Below the pieces are notes generated by a model. That model saw only the letters and a list, made by a program, of their open reading frames with translations. It had not been told where the DNA came from and made no database searches. Below are positions 22,101 through 34,037 of a stretch of DNA of 64,000 bases, piece by piece. Position 1 is the stretch's first letter; every line of letters begins with the position of its first letter. A program made the position numbers and the translations under genes. Origin of the DNA: Lactarius indigo (lineage: Eukaryota > Basidiomycota > Agaricomycetes > Russulales > Russulaceae); the NCBI GenBank assembly GCA_025766275.1, contig JAFKAC010000001.1, forward strand, positions 744,001 through 808,000. Reading direction: 5' to 3'.

Positions 22101-24175
22101 GGCTCGGTGACCTCTTCAAAAAGTACACAACAGTGACCACTCCGGGATCCCCACCTCTCACAAATGAGGTACGCATAACGTGCCTGAAGAGCCTGTGGTA
22201 TTATGAAATAGCGTGTCATCGTCTTCGAGCTCCTCGCTCGTTACCGGCATTGGATCTTTTCCCTATCCACCTCATTACACCAGAAATTGCACACCGCCTT
22301 CATTCCGAAGTAGACCCTATTATCCGTGTGATATGGCGTTGTTTCTCATCGTTGGTTGTAAACAGACTTGCGACCAAGTTCGACCCATTGGGGGACCGCG
22401 AGCTTGCTTTCATATCAGCTATTATCGGCCCAGGCGTTCAAAAGACGATACATCGGCCCGGGAATCTGAAGCCTGGTGCCGCCATTCAACTTGTGAACGT
22501 TATTAACCTCGCATCCAACATACTCGGCTCCCTTGTCGTTAATACGGTGCCGTCGGAGGTGCAACATATGGTCAGACAGACAATCAGTACCCTCGCCCAG
22601 GCCATTCCCGCCGAATTCAAGTATCTAGATCAGGCAGGCGCTTTGATGAACATTCCTGATAGTACCCCAATCAAATCTGTCGTCGTATCCATTTTCCGCG
22701 ACCTCCTCAAGACATGCACACTAAGGACCCTCCCGCTCTCGGAAGATGACCAGGCCGACTACCTGAAAATCTGTCTTGAAAGCCTGTGTAATTTGGGACA
22801 AAGGCTCCATTGGCAACGGCGTATTGATTCTCAACCGTCAGGACCAGAATTCCTCGACCTTGCAAGCTCGGAAATTACCCTCCACATTCGGACCGAAAAG
22901 GACGAAGCTTGCCGTGTGATAGGACGTTGTATCGAGGCGTTGGTCGTAAACCATCTTGCGGCTCGCACAGACTCAACTGTTCAAATTAGCGACGAAGCAC
23001 TGGGGCGGATATCAGCTATCCTTGGCACAGAGAACCGCGACTTGAGGTTTTTGCTTGGCCGTCTTGGCACGGTCGAACTCCCAAACGTGTTTTCCCTCTT
23101 ATTCAGTGAGATCGACTTCTTGTTCTCCGACTCAATCCCGTCGGATGTGCTGGACATGATCGAAGGGACATTGATCGCCCTCTCCCCAGCAGTGCTGGCC
23201 GAATTGAACGCCGAGCTGATGAATCCCGAGCCTACTGACGGTTAGTGTGGAGTCACCCTCTGGTCCTGTCTCCGCGGTCTGAAGTTCTTTACAGTATCAG
23301 AGAAGCTGCCTAATTCCAGACATAGACCACGGTCACCCGAGCCAGTCGACACTCATCCGCGCACATGTCTGAAGTACCTGTGGCACTGTGCAAGAGCGTA
23401 CAATCGGCTTGGGGCCGAGATGCCCTTACCTTCCTTCGTCCGCATCACTCTCGCCAATCCCGGGATCACTTGGCGCACTGGTGCCGCAAGGGACGTCGGT
23501 GCTCGTGTGATAGGACGCTGCTTTGGAGCCTTGATCATAAACAAATTGGTGGACGACTTCAAGCCACGCACTTCCCTCAGCAGTGGTGTGTACGATGCAG
23601 AACTGGCGTGCATATCGTCTATCCTTGACACCAGGCCGGGTGAAATTTTGCGTTGGCCTCAGCCTTCTGCCGTCATCAAACTCCTGAACGTCGTTTCCCT
23701 CATGTCGGGCGAAATCGAAATCTTGATCACATCGGGGATTTATGCGGGGATTTATGCGTCGCCAACGCCAGGGTCACCGTGGTCAACGCCAGGGACACCG
23801 TATGGAACGCGGCAGAGGTCAACGCCGATGCCGGTAGATATACTGAACATAGTCCAACAGACGATCAATATCATCAGCCCAGATCTTGTTCTAGGTGGCG
23901 CGTTCGCCTGGGGTGATCTCCCCATGGACCAAGTATCTCAACTGCGCGAAATATGTTCTAAAATCGCGGATGCGCGGCCCGATAATCGATTTAAGAAACA
24001 GACGATGGGAATATTAGATCAATTGCAACAGATATCGAAGCGGCTGCCTACGGTAGAGTACAAGATGCGGCGATGCACGAGCTCGATTTTCAGCCAGCAA
24101 TTTGTTAAGGGACGAAGTGACTCGACAACTCGGCCAGAATACGAGGTGAGGAGGAGACGCTCGAAGTCAATCTAG
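19126..24175 (+). CDS. Giant DUF6535 membrane protein with five C-terminal repeats
   Basis: Four exons: 19,126-19,357, 19,406-19,524, 19,577-23,240 and 23,295-24,175. The introns are 48, 52 and 54 nt and the phases agree throughout, giving 1,631 aa. A disordered Pro/Thr-rich N-terminus leads into a DUF6535 domain (about residues 118-315), which starts TGLFSATVAAFIIESYK and holds hydrophobic segments near 188 (LWFLSLVLSLTCALSATL), 250 (HISVFLFFAGLIDFLF) and 282. Five diverged units of about 190 residues follow, starting near 449, 646, 952, 1,154 and 1,339. Each has CLKSLWY, RVIGRCFxALVV, LACLSxILG and DVVQxT motifs and reads as helical. Units 2 and 3 are separated by a Thr/Pro linker made by a minisatellite. 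Function is unknown; a membrane anchor with a helical-repeat cytosolic scaffold is my inference. The gene is the intact twin of 1-15,367. Confidence 0.9.
21755..21885 (+). repeat. Coding minisatellite in the DUF6535 gene
   Basis: Tandem units of about 36 bp and shorter derivatives (of the form ttcgtgacccccacacctgg) encode a TPGTFVSPFVTP-like linker. The unit length is a multiple of three, so copy-number change would keep the frame and vary the linker between repeat units 2 and 3. Confidence 0.8.
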
Positions 24176-24861
24176 AAGTATATTGTATACTACAAGTCAC
24201 TGGAACCAGGCGCTTCGTCTCGTCTCGTCTTGGTGATGATTTGGGTGGTGGTTCGCGCTTCAATTTTTTGTTTTGCTTTGTTTTTTGTTTGGATCGGTTT
24301 CCGTAGGCCTGAGGGGTTACCCCGCGGCCGGCACTTTGTCGCAAATATGCTGCGTAGCTATTGTTCAGCTTCAATTATCGTACACACTATTTTTCTGTCC
24401 CAATCGTGGCGTCTGCGCACGTGCGTGAAAAGAGAATTCCATCCATAATAACAAACTAGGTGTCGATCTTGTCGACTACAACCCTGCTTCCGGGGAGAAA
24501 TAGTGTCGGAATCTTTATTTTAGCTTGGGGGAAGTTTACTGGCAATCGACTAGTTTCCGGAGAGCATGTTTGGTCTTATGTATGTACATCCACACGTTCT
24601 TAGGTAATTTCAACGAGCAAGAACCTTGACAAGAACAGAAGCTGTACAGAAGAATTGATCACACTGACTGCGCAGTGCTCGAGACAAGGCTCGAGAATTA
24701 CCTTTCAGAAATAATTTGACTGACTGTTGAACACCGGTCACTACTGATACTATATGGCTGGCTTCGATTCCATGTTCGAGGTATAGAATCATAGCTGCAA
24801 GGCTAGGAGAGAGGAGAGTCTGGATCGTGACGTTGATGACGGGGACTCAGAAACAAACCAC
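24176..24861. other. Convergent 3' region between DUF6535 and LARP7-like genes
   Basis: About 690 bp between two converging stop codons, presumably both 3' UTRs. It parallels 15,368-15,874 in the duplicated unit. No gene is seen. Confidence 0.7.
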
Positions 24862-26247
24862 TTATCGCCGACGTTTGCGCCTGGTCCCACCGGCATGTCT
24901 CGCACCAGCAGTACCCGGTGTATCCTCGTCAGAGCCCCCATCAGCGCCCTGTCCCGCACCAGGCACATCTCTCTCTCCTCTCCGCGTCTGATGCACGTGC
25001 GCACGTGCGCGTTGCACCGCCAGCGCCCGCACGTTCTCTGGCACGTTCTCCCAATACATCTCCTCTCGTCGTCCCTCCAACAGCTCCAGCTCCAATTCCT
25101 GCACGCTCGCGCCACCCTCAGAGCGCGCGGCCTCCAGCAGCGCCTGTGCGTGCTCGCGCGTCTTCAAGCGCAAATAACACTGCCAGCAGAAGTCAAAAAA
25201 GATTCGACAAGAGAAAACGACGGACGGACGCTGTCGAGGCCCTTGCTGTAGTCAACATAGTCAAGCGCGTCCGCGTCTGCGAGCAGGGCAGAAAAGCGGG
25301 CCCGCAGCGCGGTCTTGTTCGTGTCGGAGGGCACGTGCCGCGCGAAGAGCACGCAGCCGGGTGGATAAGATTGCGTCTGGGGCAGTTTCACGACGGGCGC
25401 ACGCTCCGGCTCGTCGAGAGGACCGTGTGCGCTTTTGGTTTTGTTGGGCGCGGGTTCGGTGGAGGAGGCAGTGACGGCGATGCGGCGCAGGAGGCTCTCG
25501 CGGTACTCGGCGTATTCGGCTTGGAGTGTATCCCAGCGTTCTTTGGAGAGCGTGCGGAAGCCCGCTTTGCGCACCTCTGATTCCTCGGTAGATGAGTCGG
25601 AGCCGGAGTCGAAGTCGGAGTCAGTGGGCGGACGCGTGTTGTTGCGGTCGTAGGGGAAGCGGGAAAGGAGGTGCGAGACGACGTCCGGCTCGTTGAGCGT
25701 GACGAGCGCAAAGCCTTTGCATTTGGGGACGGCGTCTGGTGGGTCTTGGTAATGTGGGGGGAAAATGATATGCTGGACGGCACCAGAAGAGTTCAAGAGC
25801 GCGTGCAGTAATTTGCAAATTCCGAGTGTGGAGCGGAACGAGTGGGGGATGTTCTCCTATGCGAGGCGGTCAAACAATGGGTTGAGGGGGCAAGACGCGA
25901 CGTACGATGTAGACGGTCCGAGCGTCCCAATATTCGGGACTGAAAGTGGAAAAGCGGTGTGTGACCTCTGCCCAGTCCTTGCGTCGAACTTCGTACCCAC
26001 CTGCAAACCGAGACCGTGACTTGTCGACGAGGATCATCCGTAAGTCAAAGGAATCCCTGCTCAGACACTTGACGACGGAGGCTTCCGTCCATTCAAAGGA
26101 GTCATCATTGTCGCTACTCGCCGCGGCGAGGAATATGTGAGAGCGGCGAAAAAGGGTGCGAATTGAAGTGACTTTAAACGCATGGGATGACACGTGGGAT
26201 TCAGAGACCGCATGGGATTGGGAAGTGGTCTGTGCACTTACAGCCAT
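24862..26247 (-). CDS. LARP7/Pof8-type La-related protein with xRRM
   Basis: Exons on the minus strand are 26,247-25,906, 25,856-25,230 and 25,179-24,862. The introns are 49 nt (gtacgt..ctcaac..gcatag) and 50 nt (gtccgt..ggcag), and the product is about 428 aa. After splicing, RRM1 reads VYIENIP (RNP2) and KGFALVTL (RNP1). An acidic Ser-rich linker follows, then an xRRM with the signature YVDYSKGLDSCYLRLKT, close to the C-terminal xRRM of LARP7. The N-terminal 110 residues resemble the end of a La module, but the classical La motif is weak, so the start or an upstream exon is uncertain. LARP7 proteins bind 3' ends of specific RNAs: 7SK in animals and telomerase RNA (Pof8) in fission yeast. 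A telomerase role here is inference. It is the intact twin of 15,875-17,070 and shares a 300-bp divergent promoter with the BOI-like gene. Confidence 0.82.
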
Positions 26248-26546
26248 CTCTGTTTGGGTCTCGCAAGAACGGGTTTGTCCAGAGTTGATAATCCGAGAAG
26301 GCCAGCGAGCAGAGTGTTGCCCTGTCCTGTTGTTGTTGTCCAGCCATTTCGATTGTTTACTTCAGCTTGCGCCCCGCCTCGCCGCGCTCACGTCCGATCA
26401 TCCCCGTTCCGGTGCCGAGTCCATCACCCCACTCTCCCAATCACTCTCACCACTCCCCCTCTCTGTTCCCCCTTACGTCCCCCATCTCCTTATAACTTAC
26501 CATTTTTTTTTTCTCTTATTCTCATTTCACCGCCTAACTTGTCCTC
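26248..26546. promoter_or_regulatory. Divergent promoter between LARP7-like and BOI-like genes
   Basis: Only 299 bp separate the two opposed start codons. The side next to the BOI-like ATG is strongly pyrimidine-rich (about 26,420-26,530), a common feature of fungal core promoters. No TATA box is obvious. Confidence 0.55.
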
Positions 26547-29500
26547 ATGGTCGAATACGTTTACGCTCGACACGACTTTGTCCCAGAGCACGACGACGAA
26601 ATCTCTTTCCGTGCCGGAGAGCGCATAGAAGTAGTCGAGAGAGACGAACAATATGAAGATGGCTGGTGGCAGGTGTGTTTCCTCTCTTTGCGCTCGTTCA
26701 TTATCAATTACCCGGACCCCTACGCCTCGAATTCGTAGTCTTTTCAGCTCAGCGCACCCTCATTTCTTTCTCGAGGCTGCTCGCGTGCCCGAAATTCACT
26801 ATCTTCTATTACGTTCTCTGCAATACGCCCATCTTTTTTTACCTTTGAGTAGACGTTTTATCCTGGCTTGGGGCTCCATACAGATGCTCCCAACGAACCC
26901 CCCTCCTCGTGACCCTCCTTCCGCCCCTCCCCCTCCTCTTTACTCTCCTTGTTGATTATCGATTCATCCATACGCAGACCTTCCCTGGCCCTAATTCCCC
27001 GCTCTCCACTTAACCGATTCATGCCCCTCTTTCACCGCTTGCGGCAATGGCTGATTTGGGTTCCTTTATCATCCTTCCAGGGTCGTAATTTAGCCGGGAA
27101 GGTCGGCCTCTTCCCAGAAAGCTACACCCAACCTGCTCCTCCCACTTCTGAACCCCCTCCCGCGGTTATATCCGCATCTTCGACACCTGCCCCGGTGCTA
27201 TCCGACAGCGTTCCATCTCCGGTATCTTCTCTTCCCATCCCCGAACCCGAACCATTTCAATCTCTGCACGAGGATTCTTCCCCCCCAATTACCAACGGGG
27301 ACGCGCATCCAGATCACACCACCACAAAGAGCAATGGAGAGGTCATGCGCGCCACAATGACCGACGTCCAAAAAGCCATCGAACAACTCGGTCACAAGGA
27401 CGACTTTGACGGCTCCCGTAGCTTCACCTTTTCTAGCACACGTGGTGAGTCAACCGACCACGACACCGACACTGACGCGGACGGCGAAGACTGGCACAAG
27501 ACCGCAAGACAGAAACTTGCAGAAAACGCGAAAATGGCTGCCGAGGAGCAGGCCGCTCGTGAGTCTGCCGAGATTCGCGCCCCCACCCGATCTACTATCC
27601 CGCCGATTGATGTCGAAATGAGCGATGACAGCGGAGACGAGGGCGACGCTCTTTCCAATGGTCATCTCCGGCGTCACTCACATATTCCCGAAGAGGACGA
27701 GGAAGACACAGCCTCCCCTCACCCTCCAGTTAACGGCCGTCGTTTCTCCGATTCATCGTCAATCCAACCCTCTGAAAGTTACATTGTGCCATCCCCTGCA
27801 ACCCGACCCGAATCCGATTTTGCCGAGGATACCGCAACTGAAGCGGGTGCCTCGACAGCCACCCAACCGTCGTTTCCCCTTCCCCAGACTGAAAGAAACA
27901 CATTTCTTCCGACCCCTGTGTCACCAGATCGCCGCGGAATCTCCAAGGAGATCTCCACAAATGGCACTGACGCGCCGAGCCATCCCTCCTCGGCACAGTT
28001 GCTCTTCCCTTCAAAAACCCAAACTTTGAGCTTAAAAGAGGCTGCTGGCGTTCTTCCTTCCCCTGCAGCATCTGCGACGGGTCATCGCCACGGCTATTCT
28101 TTTGGCAGCGCCACTTCTTCTACACGTGCCACGGCCACTTCACCCCTATTACTAGGCATTCGCACCACTGACCAAAGGCCGCGACATGTCCACCCTGCCG
28201 ACTGGACCGTGGAAGAGGTGCTCGACTGGTTACGTTCCAAAGGCTTTGATGAAGACTCGTGCAGAAAGTTCGCCGAGCAAGAGATTACGGGAGATGTCTT
28301 GCTCGATCTCGACGTCAACGTGCTTAAATCCGAGATTGGGATCATGGCCTATGGAAAACGCATGCGTATTGCAAATGCTATCACAGAATTGCGGCGTCCT
28401 CCAAGCGTGATGTCTTCGGCAGATCAACCTACGCGCCCTGGATCGTACTCCCAAGGCAGCCCATTCCCCCCTTTGGGGACTGTACTGAATTCCTCGTCAC
28501 TAGACTCCGCGGGTCAGAACCTTGTTAGTCCCGACAGCTCCCCCGATTCGGGCCTCGCCGCAGTGACCCCGGACTCTGCGCACCAGAACTCGGACCCCGG
28601 TGTGCGGACGAGTTTGGACAAGGAAAATAACAGTAGTGCGACGATTGGCCTAGGGCTTGGAATCCCGGCCTCGCTTATTCCCGGGGTTGGACAGGGCAAG
28701 CCTGTGGTAGGTGGCATTTTGGTGGCTGTGCGCCCAAGTGACGTGACTGATGGTCATTTTGACTGCAGAAGGGAAGGCCTACGCAACTCTCGTTATCTCC
28801 CAGTGACGGAGCACTCGGCGCTAACGCTAAAGCTATTGCCGTGGAGCAAGAAGAAGAAGAGGAACGCGCGGTACTTAGTGACGTGGGTCGTCCTGTGCTG
28901 TCATTTGTAATTGTTCCTTCGATTCTGATTATCTTCCCGGCAGAGCGATACGAAAAACTTTACTACCAAGAGCCGCGGCCAGTTTTTCGGCCGACAGAAC
29001 TCAACATCGTCGACGGGGAAATTACCGTCGTCGCGCATTTCGAAAGAAGTGACGACCCCACGTTCAGACAGCAGCCAACTCAGCGAAGGCAGCCGACCAC
29101 GGCACGAACGGCGCAAGCGCAGTTTGGACGCGAACCGCGAGAACTCACGGTTGAGTATCTTTGGAAGCACGTTTGTAGGGACGTTGGGCAAGTCGCGCAA
29201 GCCGCCCCCGCGTTATTCTTCGTCGTAAGCCATGCCGTCATTACATCATCGTCATCTTCCTGAATAGGCACGCTTACAGGACCGTGGATGAGGCGCCGTC
29301 CGAGCGTAATCCCCTCTCGCTGTCCCGCCTATATCATAGCGGGAGCCATCGAAAGAGTTCCACGCGCTCATCTCCAGGTGACTCGCACACGGCGCTCTTC
29401 GTGAAAGAGGACAGGAAACGTGAGAAACGTGAGTCGAAGGACTCCGGCGGCTCGAAAGACAAGAAGGACCCTTCCCTCTTGCGGAAACGTACTCATTCGG

Positions 29501-30857
29501 CCTCAGATGCGCCACTTCGCACTAGCACAGAGTCCAGCACACTCAAAACAGGTCAGAACATCTTGGCTCAGATCGGCACGCCCGATCATAATGGTTGGAT
29601 GCGCAAGAAAGGCGAACACTACAACACGTGGAAAAACCGGTACTTTGTGCTCAAGGGACCCCACTTGTACTGGCTTAAGAGTAACGCCCAATCGGTGGGT
29701 GTCACGCGGTTGGTGTCGTGCGGACTTATCTCACGTCTAACTTCGCAGGAGACAAAGATCAAGGGATATGTCAATATCGTTGGCTATCGTATTATCTCTG
29801 ATGAGAACGTCGACCCCGGGAGATATGGGTTCAAGCTGTCCCATGAGACAGATCGTACCTACTGTTTCAGCTCGCATGAACAAGTAGTCATCCGCGAATG
29901 GATGAAGGCACTCATGAAGGCCACGATCGATCGCGATTACACGAGTGCGTCTCGTACCTTGATATATTTAGGACAACATCTAACGAACGTGCAGAGCCGG
30001 TGGTATCTTCTGTGAATATCCCAACGATTCCGTTGGCGGTAGCGCAGGCCATGAACCCGGCACCTCGCCCTCCGTCACCGACTGCCCGGGCTGCAACGCA
30101 ACGAGCCATGAGGCGCGAGAACACCAACCAGCTATCGACGCGTGACGCCGAGATCCTAATGGGTATGCCGGCCGCTTCACCGCCGCAAAGCGCGAACGGC
30201 AGGCCGCGAGTAGAATCGTTTTTCAACGAGCTCGAGGCGGTAGGTCCTTCCAGTCAGTCGCCGAGCCCTAAGATGCAGGCTCCTCCTGTGCGGCCACCAC
30301 GAGAGTTGAGAAAGAAGGGTTCCATGTCTGAAGTACGCATCGCAAATCTATTCTCTTAGGTTATTTTAAGCTCTATACCCACGCTTGTTTTCTTCCCCCT
30401 TCTCTGTCACGCTTCGAATCCTTTTCTTATTTGTGTCACAAAACAGCATCCGTCTTTAGACCCGGACCTTATCGAGTGGGCAAATAACCATCTGCCAAGC
30501 ACGTTGCAGATCGACTCCAAACATTCCATTTGCGGAGGGCTCGAACTTCTGCGCATCGCGGAGTCGATTAAGGGGTTGAGAAGCTCAACGGTCCCCGACA
30601 ATGCATTTCCACGTGGGCGTGGGCGTGGCAATGATGACGACGACAAGCTCGAAGGTCTCTTTACCCTATTTGACTTTTTGCTCGACAACGACGTCAAGAT
30701 GGGCACGGTCAGCATCAACGACGTGCGGCAGGGCAAGCGGGACAAGATCATCCAATTACTCAAGGCACTTCGCGCGTGGGACGACAAGCGAAAAATGATC
30801 TTGCAGTCGATCGGGGAGGGTTCGATGCAGGCAGGCCCGTTTGTTGTTCCCGTCTAG
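26547..30857 (+). CDS. BOI1/BOI2-like polarity scaffold (SH3-SAM-PH-CH)
   Basis: Seven exons: 26,547-26,672, 27,081-28,706, 28,769-28,882, 28,944-29,224, 29,280-29,944, 29,995-30,332 and 30,447-30,857. All phases agree and the product is 1,186 aa. An SH3 domain at residues 1-57 (YVYARHDFVPEHDDEISF..DGWWQGRN..GLFPESY) is split by the first intron. A long disordered Ser/Pro/acidic stretch follows, then a SAM domain near 412-480 (WTVEEVLDWLRSKGF..ITGDVLL), a PH domain near 815-935 (GWMRKKGEHYNTWKNRYFVLKG), a proline-rich VRPPRELRK motif, and a C-terminal calponin-homology-like region. In yeasts Boi1/2 link Cdc42 and Rho signalling to bud-site growth and exocytosis at the plasma membrane. The PH domain should bind membrane lipids. 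Intron 1 (408 nt) is far longer than the others. Confidence 0.92.
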
Positions 30858-31095
30858 CGCGTACACGAATGATGATCCTGCACCACGGGTTTTAGATCGA
30901 TCAACGAATTGAGCATGACGGTGGACGCTTTTGATTAGACTTTCTTTCACTTCCTTCACACTACACTCCTTTCCCCTATGTCTATGTGTTTTTCTGGATG
31001 CGTCCACCGTACAAATTAGTTTCCCACACCTTTTTAATGTAATTTAGCACGGTTATCAGAACTTGTCTTGATATAGGAATATCTTCCGAGCCACG
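30858..31095. promoter_or_regulatory. Intergenic region upstream of the TPR gene
   Basis: 238 bp holding the 3' UTR of the BOI-like gene and the promoter of the next gene. It is pyrimidine-rich with ctttcacttccttcac near 30,943-30,960. No further feature is seen. Confidence 0.45.
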
Positions 31096-33800
31096 ATGAG
31101 TTTCGACGGCGAGCAGCTCCAGAGATCGCTACTAGACGGCCAGTGGAGGGAACAAGCAGGCGATCCCTCCCAGAACATTATCGCGCAGCTCTGCAAACAA
31201 GTCCTAGATGGCGATTTCAAGGCGGCCCTATTCTCACCCCTCGCTCGCTCGATGCTCACACTTAACGCCGAAGCTCTAAACGATATCTCCCAACCGATAA
31301 CGAGCTGGTTTGACTTCTCTGCGCCGTCGGCCGGCGGGGAATACGAGGAAGAACTCGTGCGTCTACTCACGGCCATCGCCTGTCTCCACGCCTTCTTGCA
31401 GGCAAACTGGACAGGTCCAGATCTCGACCCGGCCCTCGACCCCCCTCTCTCCTTACTCCTCCCGGACGACAACAAGCACCCCACGCTCGCCCCCGAGACC
31501 CTGCAGCACAAAGCCGTCGCCGAGCTCGCCTGCGCAGGCGAGCCAGCGTATCACCTCGCACGCGCGGCCTTCCTCTTCCGCCTCGCGCTGCTCCTCCTCT
31601 CCGCGCGACCCTTCCACCACGCACATTCCGCGCACTGGTGGCGCGTGCGCGCGTGGGCCGTCCATCAGCAGCTCCTTGCGGAGCCCGTGCCCGTACCGCG
31701 CGACGTGCTTGCGCCGCTCGACGCCCTCGTAGATGCGTATGCGGACGAGCCGCGCCTTGTAGGCCGCCTCTGGCTCGAGCGAGGCTTGCTGGAGCACCAC
31801 GTGACGAATGACCGTGCTGCGCTCGAGTGCTTCGTCAAGGCGGCGCGCGCGACGGGTCTTAGGTATGAGCTTACGGGCGCGCTGGGAAGACGCACGAAGT
31901 TCCAGCAGACGGATCTTACTCAGCTCGTGCTGCTTGCGGAGAGCAGGTCACAGGATGGGGAGAAGGTGGTAGAGGGAGCCATGCGAGACGAGTCGGCAAA
32001 ACAGCTGCCGGAGACTCTCGCGCTCAACGACGACACGCTCCTAGAGCAGACCGAGTTCACCTCGTCGGACCCCACAGCCCCGAACTCGCGCCTCGGCCAC
32101 CTGGACCCTGCGAACCAGCCGCCGCTTCATCCCCTCGACCAGTGCGTCCTCCTCTCGCTCTGCCTCAACGTACGCAACACCTCGCCCGCGCACGGGCTCA
32201 CGACAGAGCAGATGTCTCCGTACGTCGCGCGCGTCATCTCGCACCCCGAGAATTGGTCCGTACATACCATGGCGCTCCTCCTCCGTTCACGCCTCGAAGC
32301 ACACCGCACGCGCACCGTCGAGCGCGCCACGCTCCAGCTCCAAGCCCTCGTCGACCAGATGCCCACCGCAGATGCGGCCCTCCCCCTCCGTCTCTGCTGG
32401 CTACATTCCCTCCCGCTACCCAGCAAATGGGAGCTTGAGCGCGAGCTCGCACGTCGATTCCTCGCGCTCGGCGTCGTCAAGTCCGCACTGGAGATATTCG
32501 AGCGCCTCGAAATGTGGGAGGAGGCAGTCAGGTGCTGGCAGGCTATCGAGCGGCGCGATACGGCGCTCAACGTCGTGCGCGATTTGCTCGCGGGCAGACG
32601 GGAAGAAGCCGACGCCGTGCGTGCGCGCGGGAAAGCGTCTAGTGTTTTGCGCCGCGATGCCCTCGATGCTGCGCGCGAGGCGCGCTTGTGGTGTCTGCTT
32701 GGGGAGCTCGAGCCTGAGCGCTCCCGAGAGCATTTCGAGCGCGCATGGGAAGTGTCGCACGAGACGTCCGGCCGCGCCATGCGCTCGCTTGGCGGGCACT
32801 ACTTTGCGCGGGACAAGTTTGCAGAGGCGGCGCGGTGTCTGCGCCGCGCTGTCGCGATCAACCCGCTGTATGCACGCTCGTGGTTCGTGCTTGGCTGTGC
32901 GTGTATCCGTGAGCAGGACTGGGAGGGCGCGCGTGAGGCGTTCGCACGCTGTGTGACGATTGACGACGAGGATGCGGAGAGTTGGAATAACCTCGCGAGC
33001 GTGTATCTCCGCATGGGCCGCGTTCAGGGCCAACAAAAGGAGGAGGTAAGTCTAGTACCCGCGTTATACTTCAAGCTTCTTAAAGGGAAAAAAAAACACA
33101 GGAGTCGTCTTTGAATGCGGAGCAGGCCGCACAGATCCCCTTTGAAAACAAAATGCTCGCGTTTCGTGCCCTCAAGCAGGGCCTCAAGTTCCACTACGAG
33201 AACTGGCGCATGTGGACGAACTACACCATCGTTGCGATGGACGTCGGCGAGCTCTCGGAGGCCTGTCGCGCGCTCGGACGCGTCGTCGAAGAACGCGCGG
33301 CAAAAGTGGGCGTCGAGAGCGTCGACGCGGACGTTCTCGACCGTCTCGTCGACGCCGCGACGCGCGCCCCGCCCGAAGAAAGCAACAGCACTCAGAGCCC
33401 GAACGAGGGCCGCGCGCTGCTGCGGCGCGTCGAAGACCTCTTCGTGCGCGTGTTGCTCCCGCGCGTGTCCTCGCCGCGCGTCTTCCGTGCCCGTGCGAGG
33501 CTCCTCGTCGCGCAGGGCAAGCTCCCCGAGGCGCTCGAGGCGTACCTCGAAGCGTACCGCGCTGGCGTTGCGAGCCAGATGGAGGCTGGAGAGACGGACG
33601 TTGAGAGGTGGCGTGAGGGCGTGCGGGAGGTGGAGGAGATCTGTGGGGTGCTTGTTAATTATGGGCCGAAGGTCGAGGGGTCTAAGTGGACGCTGCAGGC
33701 AAGAAGCATTGTGCGGACGTTCATGGGCCGGACGAAGGACTTTGAGGACGAGCCTGAGTGGTCGCGGTTGGTGGAATTATTGGACGATTTAAAGAGGTGA
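31096..33800 (+). CDS. EMW1: TTC27/Emw1-like tetratricopeptide protein
   Basis: Two exons, 31,096-33,045 and 33,102-33,800, with a 56-nt intron (gtaagt..cacag), giving 882 aa. This is close to the usual length of TTC27/Emw1 proteins. The N-terminal half is helical and less conserved. From about residue 450 on there are TPR-like helices, clearest in REHFERAWEVSHETSGRAMR, then SLGGHYFARDKFAEAARC, ARSWFVLGCACIREQDWEGA and AESWNNLASVYLRMG. The second exon continues with FRALKQGLKFHYENWRMW, which is characteristic of this family. In budding yeast Emw1 is essential and affects cell-wall integrity; animal TTC27 has been linked to assembly of large complexes such as U5 snRNP. GC content and codon use are high and regular, as for a conserved gene. 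Confidence 0.9.
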
Positions 33801-34037
33801 TTACAGGCGCAATAATGGTAGTCACTTTTCTGAGAAACTCATTTGCGTCGATCACTGAATACGGGCCAGTGGCAGGCGAGGCTAGCTTTTCAAATACAGT
33901 GTACTCTGTACAAAGACTGGCGCCCATATTGACGCCGGTGCAGGAAGTTACTATTACAGTAATTGAAGTTACCATGGCCGGCCTTGAAACGTTTCCGGCA
34001 CAAGTCGGTTCCTCGACTGCTCCAATATAACTTGTCC
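33801..34037. promoter_or_regulatory. Intergenic region upstream of the TMEM135-like gene
   Basis: 237 bp between the TTC27-like stop and the next ATG. No motif is recognised. Confidence 0.4.

Noticed and set aside
25857..25859. Apparent premature TAG in the intact LARP7-like gene, CAG in the decayed copy
   Set aside because: It is the 3' splice site of a 49-nt intron (gtacgt..ctcaac..gcatag). Splicing gives a perfect RRM (VYIENIP..KGFALVTL), so it is not a mutation.
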